Positions 16,154-23,600 of a stretch of DNA of 28,236 bases are shown one piece after another. The first letter of the stretch is position 1. The number at the start of each line of letters is the position of its first letter. A program made the position numbers and the translations under genes. Under the pieces are notes generated by a model. The model ran no database searches, was not told where the DNA came from, and saw nothing but the letters and a program-made list of their open reading frames with translations. The stretch spans positions 1 through 28,236 of the forward strand of contig CALELI010000062.1 in NCBI GenBank assembly GCA_937902455.1. Direction: 5' to 3'. Source of the DNA: an uncultured Prevotellaceae bacterium (GTDB taxonomy: Bacteria > Bacteroidota > Bacteroidia > Bacteroidales > Bacteroidaceae).

Positions 16154-18579
16154 TGATTCTTTGCTGTTTTAACGATTAGACCGTCCCTCTTCCATACAGT
16201 TACAATGTTTCGTGGGGTGGTTGCTATAGCGAAGTTCTTACACTTCACTACAATATCCCCTATAGTGAATTCTTCTGTAAGAGCATCCCACAGAGTGCCA
16301 TACTTCATCGGCTTGAAGTTCTCCATGTCAGCCTTTACCTCAGCACGCTTCTTGTTGTACTTCGTGCCGAAAACGTAGTATGTGCTGAAATGTTCCACTT
16401 CGCTCCACCACATACAGAACTCCTTAATCTTCTGTTGCATCTTCTCGCTTGTAGGATTGCCCCAGAGTTCATTTGCTATGAGAGCTGCACGGAATCCCTT
16501 GTTGGCACTTCGCTTGCAGAATGTACCGTATGCGTTGTCTGGAGCAAGGCTTGCCTGCTTGATGGTTGCTGCAGTCCACTCCATCAAAGGCTTGTGAAGA
16601 TATGACAGGTCGCGGGTGATTCTTGGACGTACCTCGAACTTCCACTTGATGTTGCTGTCGAAAGCCTTCAGGTCAGTATACCCTGCAAGCATCTCAGGAG
16701 TGACAATCTCAATCGGGTCAACATACGTCTGCTCGTCGAACTTCTCTATCAGTTCATAATGCTTCTGCAAGGTCTTTTCCGGAATCTTCTTCCATGACTG
16801 ATACGGTGCAAACTCGCTTGCGAAGATAGGTGCAATGGTGATTCGTGTAACCAGTCCGTCAGTCACGTCATGAAAAAAGTGGAGCACTCTCTCTGGTGTA
16901 CCAGTCACCAGCACATTCCAGAACAGGTTGACAGTTCCCTTGAATGTCTGACTGCTTCTGAACTGCTGACCAGTGGCATCGTTATCCCATGCAATTCGAA
17001 GCAAGTCACTCAGTCCTTTCACGCCACGACCGAGTGTGTCGATTTCGGGGCAGTAAGTGTGCAGGTGTGCGCCCTTGTTCTCGAAACACTGAGTGAACAG
17101 CTGTACTTCCGAGAACTTCGGTTCAAGTATTCGCTTGCAGAGTGTAGGCTTTTCTGGCTTGTCCTTGTTGTCGCTCCTTGTGTTCACCAGCGAGTCGTAG
17201 AGTCGTTCACGCGCATTGATGATGTCCTCACGACTGCGGATTTTCTCCAAGAGATAGAGGAACTTCTTCACGAATGACTTGCCGCCAGCTGCCTCTGCCC
17301 ATATTACCGAGAAGAAAGATGTGGTGTGAGTCAGTCCATCGAAATACTCTGCCTGTGCGTAGGTAGTGAGAGTTCCGAGGATTTCCAGCAAAGCCGCGAT
17401 TGTCGGGACCTTGAAATCCTGCGGTGCTGCCTTCACCCAGTCCTTGATGATAGGTGGCAGTTCCGGCATACGGCTCAGCAGTTCGTCATACGGACTGGTG
17501 CTGTCATCATCGTCATCATCGTAGATGTTCTTCACGTCTGCCACAGCCTCACCCAGATAGCCACGCTCCTTCATCCAGTGCCATACGTTCGATGGGATTC
17601 TGCCGTTCGTATTGTAACTGCAAACCTTCTTCGCCTGGTTGAAGATTTCCACCACGTCATGTCCGAATGTCGGCATCATCGCAGTCATAAGCACTGGATT
17701 GTTGTCACACACATTCCTTATGTCGCGCAGTATGTTGTAATGAAGAGAATGAACTTCTCCTGCAAACGGCTTGCCGTTCACGATTATTCCGAGCTGTTCA
17801 CCTCGGTACTGAGTCCACTCGCTGACTATGTCCTTCAGGCTGTGACCTCTGAACTCATAGTCCTCATAGTTTTTCAGTTCCTCCTGATTGAGTGCTGCCC
17901 TTCCAGCCTTTGCTGGCTCTGGCTTGCTTGCCTCTGGCTTTTCAGCCTCTGGCAGTCTTTCTTCCATTGCCATGCTTACGTAGACTCTCAACCTCTCTTG
18001 GTTATAGTCCTTCAAGGTAAAGAGGTCATCAGAGATATAGATAATGTCATCCTCTTTCGGCACGAAAGCCAGACGGCTGTAGTCAATGTTCACCTCGTCA
18101 TACCACTTGCCTACGCAGAAGTGTTCTGCAAAAGCCCTCTGGCAGTCGAGGATAGAGTCATCAGTGTCCTGCATTTCGCAGACAACCTTCAGTCCCTTGC
18201 CCGATGGGGTGATGAATGCCAGCTGCACGTTCCATTTGTCAAAGTCGTTGAGAGTCTTGATAAGATTCCATACGTTCTCTGGTGTGACCGTCCAGTCTTC
18301 CTTGTCCTCGATGTGGTCAAGGTCAATGAGATACTTGCGGTTGCTGACCATGTTCTGAGCAAGCCTTGCCCCTCTGGCATCGTCACTTAGCAAAGGGTAG
18401 CCTTGGAAGATGAATGCAGGGAGCAGTCCTTTTGCACTTGCCTTTCCGTTTCGGTACTCCCCCACGTTGATTCTTACAGCGTCCTTTGCGCAGAACTTCA
18501 TAAGTTCCTCCACGGACGTAACCTGTCCGTCAAGAGTGCGGTTTTCCTTTCTGTTGATATACTTTATCGGTAGATTCAT
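16138..18579 (-). CDS. BT4734-like / DUF3987 predicted primase-helicase
   Basis: 813-aa protein typical of Bacteroidetes mobile elements. Residues 1-200 match the BT4734-like (VirE N-terminal) domain: YLIDLDHI at 83-90, AFITPSGKGLKVVCE at 121-135 and NIDYSRLAFVP at 164-174. These fit the DxD, SGxG and D-R motifs of archaeo-eukaryotic prim-pols. A Glu/Lys/Pro/Ala-rich linker (about 205-230) leads to a DUF3987 region with a P-loop-like AEAAGGKSF (428-436) and a possible acidic motif PEIDTLGRG. An Asp run (354-359) sits before it. Likely role: priming and/or unwinding during replication of the element (inference). The stop overlaps the downstream gene and the start overlaps the upstream gene (18576-18579), both as ATGA. 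Confidence 0.8.
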   Translation of the reverse strand: MNLPIKYINRKENRTLDGQVTSVEELMKFCAKDAVRINVGEYRNGKASAKGLLPAFIFQGYPLLSDDARGARLAQNMVSNRKYLIDLDHIEDKEDWTVTPENVWNLIKTLNDFDKWNVQLAFITPSGKGLKVVCEMQDTDDSILDCQRAFAEHFCVGKWYDEVNIDYSRLAFVPKEDDIIYISDDLFTLKDYNQERLRVYVSMAMEERLPEAEKPEASKPEPAKAGRAALNQEELKNYEDYEFRGHSLKDIVSEWTQYRGEQLGIIVNGKPFAGEVHSLHYNILRDIRNVCDNNPVLMTAMMPTFGHDVVEIFNQAKKVCSYNTNGRIPSNVWHWMKERGYLGEAVADVKNIYDDDDDDSTSPYDELLSRMPELPPIIKDWVKAAPQDFKVPTIAALLEILGTLTTYAQAEYFDGLTHTTSFFSVIWAEAAGGKSFVKKFLYLLEKIRSREDIINARERLYDSLVNTRSDNKDKPEKPTLCKRILEPKFSEVQLFTQCFENKGAHLHTYCPEIDTLGRGVKGLSDLLRIAWDNDATGQQFRSSQTFKGTVNLFWNVLVTGTPERVLHFFHDVTDGLVTRITIAPIFASEFAPYQSWKKIPEKTLQKHYELIEKFDEQTYVDPIEIVTPEMLAGYTDLKAFDSNIKWKFEVRPRITRDLSYLHKPLMEWTAATIKQASLAPDNAYGTFCKRSANKGFRAALIANELWGNPTSEKMQQKIKEFCMWWSEVEHFSTYYVFGTKYNKKRAEVKADMENFKPMKYGTLWDALTEEFTIGDIVVKCKNFAIATTPRNIVTVWKRDGLIVKTAKNQWKKK

Positions 18580-18881
18580 GTTGTTGTTGGTTTTGAGAAT
18601 AGATACTTGTTGATAAAATTCATTTGCTTGGTAATCAATAAAAACACTTTAGTCGCTGTGACTTCCTTCAGAGGGATATTCAATTTTATTTGAATCTTGT
18701 CTTTGTACTTCCATATCTGGCAGTTCTCGTCTTCGCTTATTATCCTTTCGTCTGGCTGTCCGTTCGGGTTGCCGAAACCTTGATTATATCTTCGGAATTG
18801 AAAATCTCCATTACCATCGACCATTCCACTGCCCCTGTACCGCTTTCCGGGTTTGAGGTCCTTAAAGTCTTCACTGTTCAT
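18576..18881 (-). CDS. Small hypothetical protein upstream of DUF3987
   Basis: 101 aa starting MNSEDFKDLKPGKRYRGSGM. A longer frame to 19034 exists, but its extra 51 residues overlap the upstream gene, and ATG 18881 gives an ATGA overlap with that gene. The protein is polar, with a basic Gly-rich segment (FRRYNQGFGNPNGQPDERII) and a strand-like stretch (IWKYKDKIQIKLNIPLKEV). I do not recognise a family. Its stop overlaps the start of the primase-like gene, so the two are made together. Confidence 0.6.
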   Translation of the reverse strand: MNSEDFKDLKPGKRYRGSGMVDGNGDFQFRRYNQGFGNPNGQPDERIISEDENCQIWKYKDKIQIKLNIPLKEVTATKVFLLITKQMNFINKYLFSKPTTT

Positions 18882-19102
18882 AAGCCTTTTTCGAGAAAGT
18901 GAAGTACCGGAGAGAAGAAATACCGCTTCATGAAGCCAATGAGGTAGCCATAACTCCAGAATGGTAGCATGAGAATGATGACCGTGAGCACTATTGCACA
19001 CATCAGTAGGAAGAGGATGAACTTGCCCACCCATTTGAGAATGAGCAATGTCAGTGATAATCTTGCAGAGTAATACATATTGTTTGGGGTTTTTGGGGTC
19101 AT
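18878..19102 (-). CDS. Small membrane protein
   Basis: 74 aa (66 if translation starts at the second Met, 19078). One long or two short membrane segments: LSLTLLILKWVGKFILFLLM then CAIVLTVIILMLPFWSYGYL, with a basic patch MKRYFF near the C terminus. No family recognised. It overlaps the next gene by ATGA and starts 6 bp after the preceding stop. It may anchor the replication proteins to the membrane, but this is speculation from position only. Confidence 0.6.
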   Translation of the reverse strand: MTPKTPNNMYYSARLSLTLLILKWVGKFILFLLMCAIVLTVIILMLPFWSYGYLIGFMKRYFFSPVLHFLEKGL

Positions 19103-19108
19103 GCTGTT

Positions 19109-19357
19109 TTAATCTATTACCAAATCTAAATCTGTCTCTTTTCCATCCTTGTGGCTCTTTCCGTCCTTTGTGTAGGAATGGAATATTTCCTGATAGAATC
19201 CATCGCTCTCGTAGTCAATGAGCGCAATGATGGGGAAGTGCTTGCTCCGTCTGTCGAAGCAGATAATCCTTGCAGGGTGTCCGTCTCTCGTCCAGATGTG
19301 GTCGTTCCCTGCCTCCTTTGCCCTTTCGATGAAGGTCTTTTCTTTCTTCTTACTCAT
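19109..19357 (-). CDS. Small protein with one copy of a repeated RG-PARI domain
   Basis: 82 aa. After a Lys/Glu-rich start, residues 21-81 read WTRDGHPARIICFDRRSKHF, then IIALIDYE, YTKDGKS and DLDLVI. The same order of motifs occurs twice in the protein encoded just upstream (19354-19863). Similar small proteins are common in Bacteroidetes prophages and mobile elements as far as I recall, but I know no assigned function. ATGA overlap with the upstream gene. Confidence 0.65.
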   Translation of the reverse strand: MSKKKEKTFIERAKEAGNDHIWTRDGHPARIICFDRRSKHFPIIALIDYESDGFYQEIFHSYTKDGKSHKDGKETDLDLVID

Positions 19358-19863
19358 TTCGCAGTCGGTGTTATAAGGTCAAGGCAAGTAATCCCATTGC
19401 TATCTGTAGACTTGCCATTCTTGTTGTAAATTTGTATGCGCTCCGTCCTGCCATAATTCACCAGTGCAATGAGAACTGGTCCTCTTTGAGAGAGATGTGC
19501 CCCGAATTCTACGATTCTTGCCGGATGTCCCATTCTTGTACACACCCTGGCTCCATTCCTTGCAGCTGTCAGGCTGAAGGTGCTGTCCTCGTCCATGTAC
19601 GGAGCTTTCTTGAATGACTTCTGAGCGACAAAGTTTTCGTCATCCATCACGATGTCACTTGATGTAGTCCTGTCCTTGTCCGTCCTGCCGTTCTTATAGG
19701 TAGTCAGCAGTGACTCAGTACCTCCCCAATCTACGAGGGCGAGTATGTCACGACCATCATCCGACTTGTAGTTGTAGCAGATGATTCTTACTGGCTTTCC
19801 GCCACGAGTTATAATAGGTTTGCCCATTATTGCCTCGTCAATGTCTAAATCTCGAACTTTCAT
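19354..19863 (-). CDS. Two-domain protein, two copies of the RG-PARI domain
   Basis: 169 aa with an internal duplication. Copy 1 (residues 17-73) has ITRGGKPVRIICYNYK, ILALVDWGG and YKNGRTDKD. Copy 2 (about 107-165) has CTRMGHPARIVEFGAH, LIALVNYGR, YNKNGKSTD and LDLIT. A third copy is the neighbouring 82-aa protein. The fold looks like a small beta barrel: four or five strands with conserved Arg-Ile and Asp/Asn-Tyr-Gly positions. The first gene of the operon, its ATG follows a terminator by about 50 bp. The function is unknown. The charged conserved positions could contact nucleic acid, but nothing direct supports this. Confidence 0.65.
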   Translation of the reverse strand: MKVRDLDIDEAIMGKPIITRGGKPVRIICYNYKSDDGRDILALVDWGGTESLLTTYKNGRTDKDRTTSSDIVMDDENFVAQKSFKKAPYMDEDSTFSLTAARNGARVCTRMGHPARIVEFGAHLSQRGPVLIALVNYGRTERIQIYNKNGKSTDSNGITCLDLITPTAK

Positions 19864-19894
19864 AAATGCAAAAAATTAAAATTGAACTTGGCAG

Positions 19895-19902
19895 CGAAGA
19901 TA
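19895..19902 (-). promoter_or_regulatory. Possible -7 box of the island operon
   Basis: TATCTTCG on the minus strand, one base off TAnnTTTG, 32 bp ahead of ATG 19863. No clear -33 element. It lies between the terminator at 19910-19943 and the first gene of the operon, where a promoter is expected. Confidence 0.35.
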
Positions 19903-19909
19903 CAACACA

Positions 19910-19943
19910 AAAAAATCCCCGACAAGGAATGGCCTCATCGGGG
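19910..19943 (-). terminator. Rho-independent terminator after the 148-aa gene
   Basis: On the minus strand CCCCGA (19943-19938) pairs with TCGGGG (19922-19917), with further weak pairing inside, followed at once by ATTTTTTT. It lies 28 bp after the stop at 19972 and separates that gene from the replication operon. Confidence 0.85.
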
Positions 19944-19971
19944 AGCGATATTTAGACTTTTAGAGCGATTA

Positions 19972-20418
19972 TTAGAGTCTGCCTAAAATTTTCAGGAGTG
20001 AAACAGCCACATCGCACTGTTTCCTGTATGCATCGGAAATCATGGCATACTGCTGCCACAGCTCCACCTTGCACGCCAGTTTAGGCAATTTCTTCTGTCT
20101 GTCAGTAAGCGATGAATAAATGCAGGAAACAGGATAGGATTCATCTTCGAACAAACGGCAGAATTCGCTCATGTTCGTCGGATAGTTGAACTTCTCACTA
20201 AGCACGCGATATACGGCATACCATTGCCCCTTGTCAGAGAATAGTCGTTCACCACTTTCATCAACCTCCTCCATCAGTTTCTCGATAGCCTCCTTCACGG
20301 CACTGTCTGCCGTTGACTGCTTTTCCACATTTGTCTCTCCGAACACCTGATTACCGCTAATGTAATTCACCTGATGCTCAATCAGTGTTCCAATTTCAAC
20401 ATTTCCATGTACTTCCAT
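19972..20418 (-). CDS. 148-aa accessory protein sharing a motif with the restriction enzyme C terminus
   Basis: ATG 20418 gives 148 aa; a TTG start at 20466 would lie inside the palindrome and adds residues that do not look coding. Residues 4-19 (HGNVEIGTLIEHQVNY) closely resemble the last residues of the 1722-aa enzyme encoded upstream (NGNAKIDTVIERQINK). A linker (GETNVEKQSTADS) follows, then a helical domain: VKEAIEKLMEEVDESG, LFSDKGQWYAVYRVLSEKF and NMSEFCRLF, ending in an amphipathic helix DVAVSLLKILGRL. I know this C-terminal pattern only as a hypothetical protein type in Bacteroidetes. The shared motif suggests binding to, or the same partner as, the restriction enzyme. It is followed by a strong terminator. 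Confidence 0.7.
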   Translation of the reverse strand: MEVHGNVEIGTLIEHQVNYISGNQVFGETNVEKQSTADSAVKEAIEKLMEEVDESGERLFSDKGQWYAVYRVLSEKFNYPTNMSEFCRLFEDESYPVSCIYSSLTDRQKKLPKLACKVELWQQYAMISDAYRKQCDVAVSLLKILGRL

Positions 20419-20463
20419 AATCGTATCAATATTTAAGAAACGGCGCGGGTGAGAAGCACTATA

Positions 20464-20587
20464 CAACTAACGGTCTGGTAAACATTTGTCACTATAATGC
20501 AAGCAACACCCACACCGTGAATTTACATTCACCATGTAGCATTGTTGCATCTCCCTGTGACTTAATGTTTACCAGACCTTATAGTTG
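20464..20587. repeat. 124-bp near-perfect palindrome between the R-M gene and the 148-aa gene
   Basis: Outer arms CAACTA (20464-20469) and TAGTTG (20582-20587); then GGTCTGGTAAACATT (from 20472) and AATGTTTACCAGACC (to 20578), 15 exact pairs. Further matched blocks are GTCAC/GTGAC, ATGCA/TGCAT and a central hairpin GTGAAT-TTAC-ATTCAC (20517-20532). All are centred within one base of 20525. No T tract follows on either strand and no target-site duplication is visible. In RNA it would make a long interrupted hairpin. In DNA it could be a cruciform, an operator or a miniature inverted-repeat element. Confidence 0.85.
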
Positions 20588-20614
20588 AGGAGAAGACTTT
20601 GCCCTTCTTTCTTT

Positions 20615-20632
20615 ACTGCCTATAGGGGCAGT
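20615..20632. repeat. Small hairpin after the restriction enzyme gene
   Basis: ACTGCC (20615-20620), loop TATAGG, GGCAGT (20627-20632), just after the R-M stop codon in the minus transcript. It is followed by A-rich, not U-rich, sequence, so it is not a standard terminator. It might protect the 3' end or join the large palindrome structure. Confidence 0.5.
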
Positions 20633-20638
20633 AGCCTA

Positions 20639-23600
20639 TTACTTATTTATCTGTCGTTCTATTACTGTGTCTATTTTTGCATTACCATTTATTGTCACCG
20701 GGCCATTGATGGTGATACTCCCTGTGGCTTGACTTATATCTGAGTTTTGTATTTCCTCTTCTTTTTCATCCCCTTCTTCCGCCGCATTGCAGCAAGCAAT
20801 ATGTGGCAATCCCTTCACAATATCCATCGTCTTACAGCTCACATTGATGATGGAGAGCAGCAGGTCGAGAATGTAGCGGGGTTTATTATGTTCTTTGGCC
20901 CAGTCGTTGGGGTCGTTCTTGATACCGCTTTTTTTGTCAATGGTAACGGCATATCGTTCCATAATCCACTCAATCGCACTCTTGCCATTTACCACATATT
21001 CGTAGGCTTCCATGGGAATATTCTCAATACGAATCTCGGCGTTGTATATAATCACGCTCTTGTCATCCACTTTCTTGGGCTTTCCATCCTTGTCGACACC
21101 CTCTTTTTTGCCAAATCGCATCTTCTCCACCTTATAGAAATTTAGAGGGGCATCCTCTGCCACCATTAGGACATCTTCTTCTAATGGCTTATAATGGGTA
21201 TATACCACCTTCACCGAAGCATGGGCGGGCTCTTCTTCGTAGTTCAGGTGCAAGTCGGCCAATTTTCTTCCCGCCTTGCTGAAAGCCAAGAAATCTTCCA
21301 ACTTCTCCACTATAGGAATGCGAGGCAGCGACTTCTTCAATTCTGCTTCAAAAGCCTTCCTATACTCCTCACTATGCAACAAACCATACACATAATAGAA
21401 AATCATTTCCTTGTCAATCTGCTTGGTGCGATACCTATTCCGCATCTCTTTCAATATCCAATCCGTAATGCCATCCTTACGAATATATTTGCCCTCACCT
21501 TCACCATTACCATCAAACAAGGTTAATTGTTCTTGCTTGCGCTCTTCGTAGTAGTACAGGGGGAAACATTGTGATTTACCAATAAATTCTAAATCAGTCA
21601 AAGACGGTGTTATCAAGCATGAAAATGGTTTTGTTACCCCAACACCACAAACGCAAATAGTCAAAGGAAAATCATAAATACCATGAGGATAAAATAATTC
21701 TGTTTGATACATACGATTAATTAACTCTCTCTTATAATAACACTGTTGTTTGAAGAATGGACGGTAATTGCTTTCACAAATATATTCTTTATCAAAAATA
21801 TATTTCTTACCTTTGGGTAAATCCACCTCTTTTTGTTGGTAATCCCAAGCAAATTTTGTACTGTCGTAGTTAATGGTTTTTATTATATCAAGATTTGTAC
21901 TATTTTTCTTGAGATTTTGAATCCGATCAACCTCCTTGTTGTAATTATTAATTGCATCAAGCGTGTTACATGACAGACATCTCACGGAACTATTGTAGTC
22001 CCAACAATCCCTATTAGTCTTTATTCCATTAGAGTATATTGGCAGGAAAAATGTTTTCGTGTTAGTCTTATTTGTTTTGTCGCCAATCAAAATTAACTCA
22101 TCAAACGCCCCACCTCTCTGATTAATCCAATCATTCTTATCATTAGGTTCAATGTCTATCCATTCAAGTTTGGGACTCGAAATAGACCTGAAATCCTTAA
22201 CCATAGCCAGTTTCTGCTCACGAGATAGATAATCACCTATGTCATGATAATGAATTTTTGCCTTATTGCCTTTGGGATTATATTTTTTGGGGTTACGAAC
22301 AAGTAGGGTGATGGTGACAGGAGTTCGAGAACCAGAACCGAATATTTTACCGCCCTCTTTTCTTGACAACTCACCACTTGTACGCTGATTCCCACGAAGA
22401 TTTAGCACATATATGTCGGTAAAATCCTGTTCAATGCACTTGCGAAAACCATCCTGGGCATTCCCATCAAGCCAGCCACCATTGCTGATGAAGGCAATGA
22501 TGCCTCCCTCGTCTTTTTTCAATCGATCTGTGCTCCAACGGAAAGCCTTGATATAAGTGTCGTATGTAGAGTTTTTATTTGTGGCGATTGATTTTTTTAC
22601 ATAAGTAAGGGCGATACTGTTATCCAGTTTCTCATACTTCAAATTCTGTGCATTATCGTTGGCACTCTTTTGTCCAGCGGAATATGGTGGATTACCTATA
22701 ATAACTCTTACTGGCATTTTTTTCTGTTTCAACATTCTTTCCGAGTTCTTCGGGAAGAGTTTTGAGAAAATGTCATTGTCTTCACCTTCATTCAACTGGA
22801 AGGTATCGGTGAGGCATATTCCGTCAAATGGAAGATATTCCTTGCGCTTTGTCAAGTCGTGGAAGACACTCTCTATGTTGATGTTTGCCACATAGTATGC
22901 CAGCAGCACTATTTCATTGCAGTGGATTTCCTTACGGTATTTCCGTTCAAGGTCTTCAGGACGTACGCAACCGCTTTGCAGCAGACGAGTCATGAATGTT
23001 CCTGTTCCTGTGAATGGATCAAGAATGTGGACGTTCTCATCAGAAAGCGATGTCTCAAATTCAGTTTTTAGAATATCATTTACTGAATGAATAATGAAAT
23101 CCACACATTCAATTGGAGTATATACAATGCCAAGTTTCTCTACGGTCTTAGGAAAAGCTCCTTTGAAGAATTGTTCATAGAGATTGCGGACAATCTTCTG
23201 CTTACCTTCGAGATTGTCAATCTCACCTACATTCATCTTCACGCTCTCGTAGAAGTTATCAAGCAGACGGGTGTCCTTTTCAAAGGCTTCGTCGTGGAGA
23301 ATGTCGAGCATCATCTGCATTGATTCACTTACAGCATTGTTCTTGATGAACTCAAAGTCACCGAAAAGAGCATCGAAGACTGGTTTGCATATCATGTGCT
23401 GAGCAAGCATCTCAACAGCCTGTCCTGTGTCAATGGTCGGGTTTATGTTCTTTTGCAGACCACGAAGGAAGTCGTTAAAATATCCTTCATATTTCCCTCC
23501 TTCCCTAACCAGTTCACTTATGCGTGCTATAAACTTGGTTGCTATCACACCTACATCCTTTGCCCAGTTCTCCCAATAGAATCTGTCACCGCATTTCTCT

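Noticed and set aside
17326..18390. 354-aa plus-strand reading frame opposite the DUF3987 gene
   Set aside because: Cys/Val/His-rich composition typical of an antisense shadow. The minus-strand gene is clearly supported.
20419..20466. TTG start at 20466 for the 148-aa gene
   Set aside because: It overlaps the palindrome arm and adds residues unlike the conserved motif region. ATG 20418 is better.
20464..20587. Retron or transposon end
   Set aside because: No reverse transcriptase or transposase gene is nearby and no target duplication is visible, so it is reported only as a palindrome.
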